From NCBI RefSeq assembly GCF_014647675.1, contig NZ_BMPQ01000004.1, forward strand, positions 222,613 through 286,612: a DNA stretch of 64,000 nt, in the 5' to 3' direction. This document shows, piece by piece, positions 52,923 through 61,747 of the stretch. The stretch's first letter is position 1, and each line of letters begins with the position of its first letter. This stretch comes from Streptomyces flaveus. Its GTDB lineage: Bacteria > Actinomycetota > Actinomycetes > Streptomycetales > Streptomycetaceae. The notes under the pieces were generated by a model that did not search any database, had not been told where the DNA came from, and saw only the letters and a program-made list of their open reading frames with translations. The translations under genes were made by a program, and so were the position numbers.

Positions 52923-53093
52923 GACCGGCCGGCCACCATCACCCCGGCCGAGCAGCGGGTGAACGCGGGTGATCCCGTCGAGGCCACCGTCTCCTGGCGG
53001 AACCTCGAGGCCGGTCAGGCCTACCTCGGCCTGGTCGAGTTCGGCGACGGCACCAGGACCGTGGGCACCGCGCCACTGGCGGTCAGCCCGTAG
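52923..53093 (+). pseudogene. Remnant of the C-terminal domain of an S8 (subtilisin-like) peptidase
   Basis: In this frame the DNA reads PATITPAEQRVNAGDPV, TVSWRNLEAGQAYLGLVEFG and TRTVGTAPLAVSP then TAG. This is the terminal fibronectin-like domain found at the end of large exported Streptomyces S8 serine peptidases. No catalytic domain, signal or start precedes it. The 255 bp upstream (52668-52922) hold no recognisable coding sequence. The rest of the gene has been deleted or lost. Confidence 0.65.
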
Positions 53094-53190
53094 ACCCTTT
53101 GGACACCACCCTGACCCCGGGGACGCGCGGCGAGCGGTGTGCGTCCCCGGACCGCACCGGCCCCGTGGGGACGTGGTCGGCGCGGTGAAC

Positions 53191-53240
53191 GACCCGGCCG
53201 CGGACTTCCCGACCCCCCCTCGGGAGACCGCGGCCGGGTC
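53191..53240. terminator. Bidirectional terminator
   Basis: A 13-bp outer stem (53191-53203 / 53228-53240) contains an inner TCCCGA/TCGGGA stem and is followed by TCTTTCC. It separates the amidohydrolase/peptidase remnant from the P450 operon. Confidence 0.78.
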
Positions 53241-53352
53241 TCTTTCCGTCCCACCGACGGATCTGGCCGAAGTCGCGAGAGCGGCCGGGCGGCACTGCGC
53301 AGGGGTGCTCGGCTCTGCTGCTGCAGGGATGAGGCGGGCTTGACCGATCGCC

Positions 53353-54546
53353 TCAGAGCACGACGTCGAGTCGGGCCGGGCGGCGGACCATGGCACGTGG
53401 TGCCGGCTGCCAGGAGTAGTCGGGGGCCAGACGCATTCCCGGGAAGCGTTCCGCCAGCCCCTCGACCAGCAGACGCGTTTCCAGGCGGGCCAGCGGTGCG
53501 CCCAAGCAGGTGTGGATGCCGTACCCGAATGTCGCCAGTGTCGCCTGCCCCGGCTCGCGGTCGACCGAGAACGCGGCCGCGTCGGCGCCCCAGGCGTCCT
53601 CGTCCAGGTTCGCCGACTGGAGGCTGAGCACGACCCGGCTTCCGGCCGGCACCGGGCAGCCGGCGAACTCGCTTTCCGCCGTGGCGGTGCGCAGCACGTA
53701 CTGCAGGGGTGCGTCGTGGCGCAGCGACTCCTCGATCGCACGCGGGATGAGGGTGCGGTCGTCGACGATCCCCTGCCAGCGATCCCGGTCGATGAGCAAC
53801 TGGTAGAGCAGGTTGGTGATGAGGCTTCCGGTGGTGTCGGTGGACGCGAGGATCAACTGGATGCAGTGCATGATGATCTCGACCGGTTCGAGGGGGGTCT
53901 CGTCGGGCTGCGGATGCACCAGCCCGTCGAGGACGCCCGTCCCCGTGGAAGCGGCCGCAGCCCGGGTGGCGACCAGTTCCCCGAGGTAGCCGACCAGGGC
54001 CGCCATCTCCGGCATCTCCAACGAGACCTGGGGGAAGTGGTCGTTGACGACGTCGGCCCATTCCTGGACGCGGTCCCAGTCCTGCTGGGGAAGGCCCAGG
54101 AAGGCGTACACGGTACGCGCGGGGATGGCGCGGCCGAGCGTCGACCACACTTCGACCGGCTGCCCGGGGCGCAACTGATCGAGGGCGTCGGACACGATGC
54201 CGTGGACGCGCGGCTCCTCCCGGCGCAGCTTGGCAGGCGCGAACCAGCGCCGGAGGCGGGCGCGCAGCGCGGTGTGGTCGGGGGGATCCAGCATCGTGAT
54301 GGGCGTGGCGGGCAGAGCCGCCGTACGGGTGCCGGCCTCGAGGACGAAGTTGTCCTCCGAGGAGAGGGTGTCCGGGCGCCGCAGGGCGTCCGTCACGTCG
54401 GTGTGCCGTGCGACGACGAACACGCCGGGCCGTGGCTGGGACACCGGACAGCGCCTGCGCGCCTCGGCGAGTTGCGCGATGGGGTCGTGTGCGGTCAGGT
54501 CCAGGGGGTCGTACGGGCTGTTGCCGGTGGTCGGGGTGGTGGGCAT
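53353..54546 (-). CDS. Cytochrome P450
   Basis: 397 residues from ATG 54546 (AAGGAG upstream; frame open to 54609). I-helix QLILASTDTTGSLI (about 229-242), K-helix ESLR in RAIEESLRHDAP, haem loop FGYGIHTCLGAPLARLE with the cysteine ligand near 346. It differs from the other two P450s of the window in I-helix and haem loop, so it probably catalyses a different step. Last gene of the operon P450 / ferredoxin / ferredoxin reductase / P450. Confidence 0.93.
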   Translation of the reverse strand: MPTTPTTGNSPYDPLDLTAHDPIAQLAEARRRCPVSQPRPGVFVVARHTDVTDALRRPDTLSSEDNFVLEAGTRTAALPATPITMLDPPDHTALRARLRRWFAPAKLRREEPRVHGIVSDALDQLRPGQPVEVWSTLGRAIPARTVYAFLGLPQQDWDRVQEWADVVNDHFPQVSLEMPEMAALVGYLGELVATRAAAASTGTGVLDGLVHPQPDETPLEPVEIIMHCIQLILASTDTTGSLITNLLYQLLIDRDRWQGIVDDRTLIPRAIEESLRHDAPLQYVLRTATAESEFAGCPVPAGSRVVLSLQSANLDEDAWGADAAAFSVDREPGQATLATFGYGIHTCLGAPLARLETRLLVEGLAERFPGMRLAPDYSWQPAPRAMVRRPARLDVVL

Positions 54547-54601
54547 CGTCGGCTCCTTCCCTCGGGTGGTGATGTCGCGTTGGGCGGGTGGGGTGCGGGG
54601 C

Positions 54602-55732
54602 TCATGCACCGGACGGGGTCGCGACGGGCGGTCCGGCGCCGAGGCGCTTGAGTTTGACGATGGGCAGCCGGTGGTTGACGGCGACGGCGGTGGCCGTGCC
54701 GTCGTCGTGGGTCCACCTCAGCAGTGCGCTGCGGTCGTCCACCGAGCCGGCCAGGACCTCGGGCGCCCCGGTCAGCGGCAGCTCGCCGCTGATCTTGAGG
54801 TCCAGACCGGACTGTTCGGTCCAGAAGTAGGGGTCGGGGCAGTAGGGCCGGGCCGCTTCTCCGTGCAACAGGGCGGCCGCGGCCGCCCGGCCCTGCTCGA
54901 CCGCGTTGGTCCAGTGCGGTGTCCGGCGGCCGTGGCGGGAGACGACGTCGCCGGCGGCGGCGATATCGGGAGCGACGAGGCATCGCTCGTCCGCCACGAG
55001 GCCGCCGTCGGCCGCCAGGGGCAGGCCCGAGCCCTCGAGCCAGGAGGTGTTCGGCACGTCTCCCACCGCGCAGACGATCACGTCGGCTTCTAGGACCGAC
55101 TCCCCGCAGCGCACGGTGTACTCATCAAGGAGGGTGACGCCGTCCGGCGCGACCCGGACCCCGATGCCGTGATCGCGGGCGGCCGCGACGGCGAGGTCGG
55201 ACAGCCACGGCCCGAGCAGCCTGAGCAGGGGCGGCGCGAGGTCGACCACCGTGACCTCCAGGCCCAGGGCGCGGCAGGTCGTGGCGATCTCCATGCCGAG
55301 GAAGCCGCCACCCAGCACGATCGCGCTCCGTGCGGTGGCCAGCCGGGAGGCGACGACTCGGGCGTCGTCCAGGGTGCGGACGACCAGGTCGGAGCCGCCG
55401 TCGAGCCGGCGGGCCCGCGCACCGGTGGCGACGACGAGTCCTTGGTAGGGGACCTGCGTGTCGTCGGCCAGCGTCACCACCCGGGCACGGGGGTCGAGTC
55501 GCGTGGCCCGTGCCCCGGTACGGAACTCGATGTCGTCGCCCGGTTCCGGGAGCAGGGCCGATTCCACGGGCTCACGGCCGGCGAGGATGCCCTTGGACAG
55601 CGGAACACGTGAGTAGGGCCGGTGCGCCTCGTCGGAAAGGACGGTGACCTGGCCGTCGAATCCCTCGGCGCGTAGGCTCTGCGCCGCCGTCAGCGCGGCG
55701 ATGGAGCCTCCGACCACGACGATCCGTCTCAC
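54602..55732 (-). CDS. NAD(P)H-dependent ferredoxin reductase
   Basis: 376 residues. FAD-binding RRIVVVGGSIAALTAAQSL (about 2-20), NAD-binding SAIVLGGGFLGMEIA (about 135-149) and FAD contact VAPDIAAAGDVVSR (about 259-272) with the C-terminal reductase domain. It is of the putidaredoxin-reductase type. It passes electrons from NAD(P)H to the [3Fe-4S] ferredoxin beside it, and so to the P450s. GTG start overlaps the ferredoxin stop (GTGA). Confidence 0.9.
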   Translation of the reverse strand: MRRIVVVGGSIAALTAAQSLRAEGFDGQVTVLSDEAHRPYSRVPLSKGILAGREPVESALLPEPGDDIEFRTGARATRLDPRARVVTLADDTQVPYQGLVVATGARARRLDGGSDLVVRTLDDARVVASRLATARSAIVLGGGFLGMEIATTCRALGLEVTVVDLAPPLLRLLGPWLSDLAVAAARDHGIGVRVAPDGVTLLDEYTVRCGESVLEADVIVCAVGDVPNTSWLEGSGLPLAADGGLVADERCLVAPDIAAAGDVVSRHGRRTPHWTNAVEQGRAAAAALLHGEAARPYCPDPYFWTEQSGLDLKISGELPLTGAPEVLAGSVDDRSALLRWTHDDGTATAVAVNHRLPIVKLKRLGAGPPVATPSGA

Positions 55733-55923
55733 GGCTGGACCTTCAGCGCCGCAACAGGGCACACCCGCGCGGCGGCCGCGACGGAACTCTCGTGCTCCGG
55801 ACCGACCTCGTCCCGGATCAGGTGCAGTTCACCCTCGTCGTCGAGGCGGAACACCTCGGGCGCGGTCTGCTCACACAGGCCGTGGCCCTCGCAACGGTCG
55901 AAGTCGACCAGGATCCGGGTCAT
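55729..55923 (-). CDS. [3Fe-4S]-type P450 ferredoxin
   Basis: 64 residues. Cluster motif C-x-x-H-G-x-C in RCEGHGLCEQ (about 11-17) and the last Cys in ARVCPVAAL (about 55). The His at the second position is seen in P450-linked ferredoxins with altered redox potential. Placed directly between the reductase and the P450 genes, it completes a self-contained class I P450 system that can serve two P450s, and perhaps also the third at 4734. Confidence 0.92.
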   Translation of the reverse strand: MTRILVDFDRCEGHGLCEQTAPEVFRLDDEGELHLIRDEVGPEHESSVAAAARVCPVAALKVQP

Positions 55924-55924
55924 G

Positions 55925-57118
55925 TCACCGCTCTTCCGTGCGTACCGTGACGGGGAGCGAGGCCAGGCCCCTGATCACGTTGTTGAGCTTGCGGACCGGC
56001 TCGCCGGCGAGGTCGATCGACGACACACGCCGTACCAGCGCGCCGAGGACCGCGTTCGCCTCGATGCGGGCCAGGCCCTGGCCGGCGCAGCCGTGGACGC
56101 CGTAGCCGAGGGCGACGTGGTCGACCGGGTTGCGCCTGACGAGGAACTCCTCGGGCCGCTCCCACTTGCGTTCGTCGCGGTTGGCGGAGGCGTAGGACAG
56201 CAGGACCTTGCTGTCGGCCGGAATGGTGACGCCCTCGATGTCCACCGGCTGGGTGGTGCGCCGGAAGAAGCCCTGGGCGGGGGACTCCAGCCGCAGGGAC
56301 TCCTCGAAGGCCGGGCCGACCAGGGACGGATCGGAGCGCACCTCCTGGTACGCCTTGGGATGCTGAGCGAAGAGCAGGACCGTGTTGCCGATGCCGTTGA
56401 TCGTGGTGTCCATGCTCGCGATCACGTACGCGGACAGCAGCGGGATCACGGACGCCGCCTCGATGTCTCCCCGGTCCGCGGCCTGGTGGATGGCGGCGGC
56501 CCAGCCGTCCGGGTGGAGGTTGGCCGGCACCATCACGGTGTTGAGGTACTCGAACATCTGGCTGACGAAGGGGAGGGAGGCCTGCGTGCGGGCGTTGAAC
56601 GGTCCGAAGGTGTTGAACGCGGCGTCCGCGAAGGACAGCAGTGGTTCGCGTGCCTCCTCGGTCAGTCCGATCAGGTCGGCCACCACCGTCACGGGGAACA
56701 CCGCGGCCAGGTCCGTGACGGCGTCGAAGCCGCCCTTGGCCACGGCGGTGGCGACCAGCTCGTCCCCGAGCTCCAGGATGCGGGTGCGCATCTTCGCCAG
56801 GGCCTTGGGTGCGAGTTTCTCGGAGAGCACCGCCCGCAGCCGGGTGTGATCCGGTGGGTCGCAGGCCAGCACGGTGCCTTTCATCAGGGCATTGAACTGG
56901 TCCTCGTAGCCCACGCCGTGCGCGGAGGAAAACCGTTCGTGATCGGCCAGGGCGGCCCGCACGTGTTCGTAGCGCGGCAGGATCCAGGCGTCGTATCCGG
57001 TCAGCCGTACGGCGGGGCCGGCGTCGCGCAGTTCGCGCAGGGCGGGATACGGATCGTGGAGCACGTCGTCGGCGAACAGATCGATGCCGGACGTGGGGAC
57101 AGGCAAGGTCGCTTGCAT
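55925..57118 (-). CDS. Cytochrome P450
   Basis: 397 residues from ATG 57118 (GGGAGAG upstream). I-helix YVIASMDTTINGI (about 230-242), K-helix FEESLRLESPAQ, haem loop LGYGVHGCAGQGLARIE with Cys near 345. It aligns along its length with the P450 at 4734-5927, sharing MDTTIN, GYGVH/GSGVH and the C-terminal LNNVIRGL-SLPVTV, so the two are paralogues. First gene of the operon; the palindromic TetR-type site lies about 95 bp upstream. Confidence 0.93.
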   Translation of the reverse strand: MQATLPVPTSGIDLFADDVLHDPYPALRELRDAGPAVRLTGYDAWILPRYEHVRAALADHERFSSAHGVGYEDQFNALMKGTVLACDPPDHTRLRAVLSEKLAPKALAKMRTRILELGDELVATAVAKGGFDAVTDLAAVFPVTVVADLIGLTEEAREPLLSFADAAFNTFGPFNARTQASLPFVSQMFEYLNTVMVPANLHPDGWAAAIHQAADRGDIEAASVIPLLSAYVIASMDTTINGIGNTVLLFAQHPKAYQEVRSDPSLVGPAFEESLRLESPAQGFFRRTTQPVDIEGVTIPADSKVLLSYASANRDERKWERPEEFLVRRNPVDHVALGYGVHGCAGQGLARIEANAVLGALVRRVSSIDLAGEPVRKLNNVIRGLASLPVTVRTEER

Positions 57119-57213
57119 CAGCAACTCTCCCTTGAGTCGCTCGTGCCGCGACGGGCTCTGGGGCAGGGGAAGGCCCCGGTCGCGGCATGACAATGTGGGC
57201 AGCGAAGCCAATA

Positions 57214-57233
57214 ATGTGAGTTAACCCTCACAT
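57214..57233. promoter_or_regulatory. Candidate TetR operator, P450 arm
   Basis: ATGTGAG-TTAACC-CTCACAT, a perfect 7+7 palindrome with 6-bp spacer, upstream of the first P450 gene. The same pattern is at 58083. Confidence 0.72.
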
Positions 57234-57367
57234 CGGCGCTGAGCACAAGTTCACAGACGGGAAGCGTCGCGTCAAGCCCCGTGATGCCTTTTCCGTGGAC
57301 AGTCGAAAGGCCGCCCCGGATGCGGGCGGACGGCGCCGGACGCCTGCGTGTGCCGGGAGAGTGCAGG

Positions 57368-58015
57368 TCAGGAGCTCTGTGGCGCGCTCAGGAGGTAGGA
57401 GATGGTGGCCGTCTGGAGGTGGCTGCGCAGTTCATGCCAGGGCAGCGGACGGTAGGACTCCATCAGCTCGCCCTGGGTGATCCGATGGGCGATGGTCGCG
57501 TACATCAGGCGGTAGGCGAAGTCCAGTGCGGCCGCGCGGTCCGCGTGCGCGACAGGGACGTGGGCCAGTGCCTCGGCGAAGCGGCGGTTGCCATTGGTGC
57601 TGGCCCGTGAGCCTTCCGTGCGCACCGCCTCATGCCGGGTGCCCAGCAGGAAGAAGACGCGCAACAGGGCCTCGTGGGCCTGGAGCGCGTCGATGAACGC
57701 GCCGACCGCCTCGGCGATGGCCACGGCCGGGTCGCGCAGGATGCGCAGCCGCTTCATCGACAAGCGCTGTGTGATCTCGGCTTCCAGGTTCTCGGTGAAG
57801 GCGTGCTGGATGGCCAGCAGTAGTCCTTCCTTGTCGCCGAACCGGCGGTAGACGCTGCCCACTGCCATGCCGGCCCGTTCGGCCACGGCGGCCACGGTCA
57901 GCGCGTCGGATCCGCCCTCTTCGAGCAGGGCGTACCCGGCGCGGAGGATGTCCTGCTGTGAACGGCGGCTGCGTTCTTGAAGGGCCGGGGGCCTGTGGGT
58001 CGGGGACTCGGTCAC
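57368..58015 (-). CDS. TetR-family regulator
   Basis: 215 residues, GTG start. Helix-turn-helix SDALTVAAVAERAGMAVGSVYRRFGDKEGLL (about 36-66), then an all-helical ligand domain. It sits between the two arms of the catabolic cluster, with an identical palindrome in front of each. It is therefore the likely repressor of both, relieved by a pathway substrate. Whether it represses itself depends on which promoter overlaps the 58083 site. Confidence 0.9.
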   Translation of the reverse strand: MTESPTHRPPALQERSRRSQQDILRAGYALLEEGGSDALTVAAVAERAGMAVGSVYRRFGDKEGLLLAIQHAFTENLEAEITQRLSMKRLRILRDPAVAIAEAVGAFIDALQAHEALLRVFFLLGTRHEAVRTEGSRASTNGNRRFAEALAHVPVAHADRAAALDFAYRLMYATIAHRITQGELMESYRPLPWHELRSHLQTATISYLLSAPQSS

Positions 58016-58082
58016 GCACGCATTTTATTGATCGGCCTCTTGACGGCCATGTTGGCGGCGTGTGAACCTCAACTCGCATCTA

Positions 58083-58102
58083 ATGTGAATTCACGCTCAC
58101 AT
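58083..58102. promoter_or_regulatory. Candidate TetR operator, hydroxyquinol arm
   Basis: ATGTGAA-TTCACG-CTCACAT, differing from the 57214 site in only one arm base. It lies in the divergent region between the TetR gene and the FAD monooxygenase. Confidence 0.72.
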
Positions 58103-58198
58103 ACGGATCTTGGGTGGCCTTTCTGGCGCCCGTTTCCGACCTCTTCTTCCGTTCCACCTCACCCTCGCAACGGCGCGGGATGCCCCCGGAGGTGCTTT

Positions 58199-59755
58199 AT
58201 GGCCCCTATCTATGACATCGCCGTCGTCGGCTACGGACCGACCGGCCTGACCGCCGCATCTCTGCTGGGCCGGCTCGGCCACCGCGTGGTGGTGTGCGAG
58301 CGGTGGCCCGGTCTGTACGGGCTGCCCCGGCTCACCCACATCGACGACGAGGCCGCCCGGACCGTCCAGGCGGCGGCCGATGTCGACGAGGCGCTGCGCG
58401 ACTCGTCGCTGTGCCAGTACCTGTGGGTCAACGGCAAGGGCGACACACTCGTGAACATCCCCGCCAACCCTGACGGCTTGATGGGGTATCCGGACCACCT
58501 CTCCATGTACCAGCCGGACGTGGAGAGCGCGATCGACAAACGACTGCGCGGCTACGGCACCGTCGACGTACGCCAGGGGTGGGCCGTCACCGGCCTCGAG
58601 CAGGACGATGAGGGCGTCGCCCTGCGGCTGCGCGGCTGGAACGCCGAGGCGACGACGGCGGACGGCCCGCACGACGAGGTCCGGGCCCGCTATGTGATCG
58701 CCGCCGACGGCAGCCGCAGCGGTGTACGCGAGCTGCTCGAAGTCGAGCGCCAGGACTTGGGCTTCAATGAGCGGTGGGTCAACGTCGACACCGAGTGGCT
58801 GCGCCCGCAGCCGCCGGAGTTCGCCTACGGCACGCAGTACTGCGACCCGGCGCGCGGCCACATGACCATCAACATCGGCCACACCCGACAGCGCTTCGAG
58901 TTCGCCCTGTTCCCGGGGGAGAACAGCCAGGACATGACCACCCCGGAGGCTGCCTGGCGGCTGCTGCGCCAGTACCACGACCTCGGCCCCGACGACCTGC
59001 GCATCACCCGCCAGCTGGTGTACGCGTTCGAGGCCCGCATCGCGAGCCGCTGGCGGACCGGCAGGGTATTCCTGGCCGGCGACGCCGCCCACACCATGCC
59101 GCCGTACCTCGGCCAGGGTGCGTGCAGCGGCCTGCGCGACGCCGCCAACCTCGCCTGGAAGCTGCACGTCGTCCTCGGCGGTCAGGCCCCGGACACGCTG
59201 CTGGACACCTACGAAAGCGAGCGCCGCCCGCACGTCACCGCCCTCACCCACGCGGCGATCGCCCTCGGCAAGGTCGCCAACACCCACGACGTCGAGGCCG
59301 CGGCGGCCCGGGACGCGGCCTTCTTCGCGGGCAAGGTGCCCCCGCCGCCGCCGTTCCCGCCGCTGAGTAACGGAGTGCTGCGGGCGGGCACGAGCGCGCC
59401 GGTCGGCACCCTCACACCGCAGGGGCGGATCCGTCTGGCCGACGGGCGCACCGGACGGCTCGACGACCTGACCGGGTTCGGCTTCGTCCTGGTCGCAGCC
59501 GAGGACCCCACCGCCGCCCTCGGCCCGGAGCGGCTTGCCCTGCTTCAGCGCCTGGGCTGCGCCGTGATCGCCCTGGACACCGTCGAGGACCTCGACGGCC
59601 GGCACCGCGCGTACCTCCGGGAACTCGGCGCAGCGGCCTACCTGGCGCGCCCCGACTTCGTCCTCTTCGGCACGGCAGCCGACAGCACGGACCTCGGCGC
59701 GCTGGTCGACGACCTCGCCTCCGCGCTGACGGCGGCCGTCGAGGCAGCGGCATGA
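58199..59755 (+). CDS. FAD-dependent aromatic monooxygenase (MhpA / PHBH-like)
   Basis: 518 residues. GxGxxG-type FAD site YDIAVVGYGPTGLTAASLLG (about 5-24), NADPH/FAD DG motif YVIAADGSRSGVREL (about 165-179), and GD motif RVFLAGDAAHTMPPYLGQGA (about 292-311). A thioredoxin-like C-terminal domain is present, as in MhpA and phenol hydroxylases. It should hydroxylate a phenolic ring, e.g. resorcinol-type to hydroxyquinol, given the downstream genes. CGGAGGTG lies 5 bases before ATG 58199. Confidence 0.9.
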   Translation: MAPIYDIAVVGYGPTGLTAASLLGRLGHRVVVCERWPGLYGLPRLTHIDDEAARTVQAAADVDEALRDSSLCQYLWVNGKGDTLVNIPANPDGLMGYPDHLSMYQPDVESAIDKRLRGYGTVDVRQGWAVTGLEQDDEGVALRLRGWNAEATTADGPHDEVRARYVIAADGSRSGVRELLEVERQDLGFNERWVNVDTEWLRPQPPEFAYGTQYCDPARGHMTINIGHTRQRFEFALFPGENSQDMTTPEAAWRLLRQYHDLGPDDLRITRQLVYAFEARIASRWRTGRVFLAGDAAHTMPPYLGQGACSGLRDAANLAWKLHVVLGGQAPDTLLDTYESERRPHVTALTHAAIALGKVANTHDVEAAAARDAAFFAGKVPPPPPFPPLSNGVLRAGTSAPVGTLTPQGRIRLADGRTGRLDDLTGFGFVLVAAEDPTAALGPERLALLQRLGCAVIALDTVEDLDGRHRAYLRELGAAAYLARPDFVLFGTAADSTDLGALVDDLASALTAAVEAAA

Positions 59756-60870
59756 CGAACGAGAACCCTCAGACACCGGTGCTGTCACCGCTGGCCGCGG
59801 CCCAGCACCGGGCCATGCCCTTCACTCGGCTGGTCGACTGCGGCATGGACCATGCCGATGCCCGCCGGCTGCTCGCCGACACCACCGCGGGGATGCAGTG
59901 GCAGGACTCCGCCATGACCCTCGCGGAGACCCAGCTGGAGCGCGCCGGTCGCGCCGAGGCGGCCGGCCATCGGACCACGGCGCGCCAGGCGTACCGGTTC
60001 GCCTCCGCCGCGTTCATGTTCGCGCAGATGGCGTACCAGTCCGACACCGCGGAGAAGCGGGAACTGTACGAGCGCCACACCGCGGCGACCATGTCCGCCG
60101 CCGCCCTGCCGTCCCCGCACACGCCACTCATGGAACGGGTCACGGTCCCTCACCGCGCCGGCGCCCTCGGCGGCTGGCTGTGCCGACCCGCCTCCGGCAA
60201 GGTCCACGCCACCGTCATCGTGTGGGGTGGGCTCAGCGGCTGGGGAGCGGCCTACCTGCCGATCGCCGAGGCATACACGGCGCGTGGCCTGGCCTGCCTG
60301 CTGGCGGAGGGTCCCGGCCAGGGCGAATCCCGGCTGGCCCACGGGCTGTACGTCGATGAACGCGTGACCGAGGGCTTCGCCCGCTTCGTCGACCTGGTCG
60401 AGGCCGATCAGCGTCTCGGCGGCCCCATCGCAATCCAGGGCATGAGCTTCGGCGGCCTGTTCGCGGCCCATCTGGCCGCTGCCGACCCGCGCGTGGCCGC
60501 TGTCGTGGTGAGCGGCGCCCCTGCCACTCCGGCAGTCCCCGAATTCCGCACCGCCCGCGAGCAGATGGCCGCCGTGGTCGGCACGGACAACCTGGAGCGT
60601 GTCGCCGAGGTCATGGACGGCCTGCGCTTCGACCCGGACAAGCACCGCATCGGCTGCCCACTGCTCCTGCTGCACGGCGGCGAGGACCCCCTCGCCCGCT
60701 ACGAGGACCAGCAACCCTTCCTGCAAGCCGCCGACCCCACCGCGGCGACCCTCCGCATCTGGCCCGACGGCGAGCACACCCTCTACAACCACGCCGCCGA
60801 ACGCGACGCGTTCACCGCCGACTGGTTCACCGACCATCTCGTCCGCACCCCCGGCAGTACGAACCGCTAG
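59752..60870 (+). CDS. Alpha/beta hydrolase (FrsA / DHPON-hydrolase-like)
   Basis: 372 residues, ATGA overlap with the monooxygenase. An N-terminal helical part of about 120 residues precedes the alpha/beta-hydrolase domain. Nucleophile elbow IQGMSFGGLFAAH (Ser about 236), acid in LHGGEDPLA and His in DGEHTLYNHA. The same two-part layout is seen in 2,6-dihydroxypseudooxynicotine hydrolase, which cleaves a C-C bond in an aryl ketone. A side-chain-removing C-C or ester hydrolysis would fit before ring opening. Confidence 0.85.
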   Translation: MTNENPQTPVLSPLAAAQHRAMPFTRLVDCGMDHADARRLLADTTAGMQWQDSAMTLAETQLERAGRAEAAGHRTTARQAYRFASAAFMFAQMAYQSDTAEKRELYERHTAATMSAAALPSPHTPLMERVTVPHRAGALGGWLCRPASGKVHATVIVWGGLSGWGAAYLPIAEAYTARGLACLLAEGPGQGESRLAHGLYVDERVTEGFARFVDLVEADQRLGGPIAIQGMSFGGLFAAHLAAADPRVAAVVVSGAPATPAVPEFRTAREQMAAVVGTDNLERVAEVMDGLRFDPDKHRIGCPLLLLHGGEDPLARYEDQQPFLQAADPTAATLRIWPDGEHTLYNHAAERDAFTADWFTDHLVRTPGSTNR

Positions 60871-60877
60871 GCCCCCC

Positions 60878-61747
60878 ATGGACTTCACCGTCGAGACCGC
60901 GACCGCGGCAGTCGTGGAAAGCTTCCGGAACACCAAGGACCCCCGGCTGCGGGAAGTGATGGAGAGCCTGACCCGTCATCTGCACGCTTTCGTCCGCGAC
61001 ATCGAGCCCACGATGGAGGAGTGGGAGACCGCGATCGATTTCCTCACCGCCGTCGGCCATACATGCGACGACACCCGGCAGGAGTTCATCCTGCTCTCCG
61101 ACGTCCTGGGCGTCTCCATGCTCGTCGAAACCCTGAACGGGACCGAGCAGGGAACCGAGAGCACCGTTCTCGGCCCCTTCCACATGACCGAGTCGCCGCG
61201 CCGTGAACTCGGCGACTCCATCGACCTGTTGGGCACCGGCCGCCCCTGCGTTATCTCCGGCCGGGTGACAGGCGCCGACGGCACACCACTGGCGAACGCG
61301 GAACTCGACGTGTGGCAGTGCACCGAGGACGGTTTCTACGACGTTCAGCAACCCGACGTGCAGCCCCCGGGTAACGGGCGGGGCCTGTTCCGTACGGACG
61401 ACGAGGGCCGCTACTGGTTCCGCACCGTCGTCCCCTCCCACTACCCGATCCCCACCGACGGCCCCGTCGGCCGCCTCCTCGAAGCGACCGGCCGCCATCC
61501 GTACCGGCCCGCCCACGTCCACTTCATCGCGAGCGCCGTCGGCCGTCGGCCGGTCACCACCCACGTGTTCGTCGCCGACAGTCCGTATATCGACTCCGAC
61601 GCGGTCTTCGCCGTCAAACGGGGCCTCATCACCGACTTCAGCGAGTTGCACGACGCACAGGAGGCCGACCGCTTCGGCGTGACCGCCCCCTTCGCCCACG
61701 CCACATTCGACATCGTTCTGACAACCGCGCCGGAGGCCACGCCGTGA
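60878..61747 (+). CDS. Intradiol ring-cleavage dioxygenase (hydroxyquinol 1,2-dioxygenase-like)
   Basis: 289 residues with the N-terminal helical dimerisation domain of the catechol/hydroxyquinol 1,2-dioxygenases (about 1-100) and the catalytic beta domain. Fe(III) ligands are recognisable: Tyr in EDGFYDVQ (about 150), Tyr in VVPSHYPIPTDG (about 189), and His in HPYRPAHVHFI (about 213-215). It opens 1,2,4-trihydroxybenzene to maleylacetate. The identity of the substrate is supported mainly by the maleylacetate reductase gene that overlaps it. Confidence 0.9.
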   Translation: MDFTVETATAAVVESFRNTKDPRLREVMESLTRHLHAFVRDIEPTMEEWETAIDFLTAVGHTCDDTRQEFILLSDVLGVSMLVETLNGTEQGTESTVLGPFHMTESPRRELGDSIDLLGTGRPCVISGRVTGADGTPLANAELDVWQCTEDGFYDVQQPDVQPPGNGRGLFRTDDEGRYWFRTVVPSHYPIPTDGPVGRLLEATGRHPYRPAHVHFIASAVGRRPVTTHVFVADSPYIDSDAVFAVKRGLITDFSELHDAQEADRFGVTAPFAHATFDIVLTTAPEATP

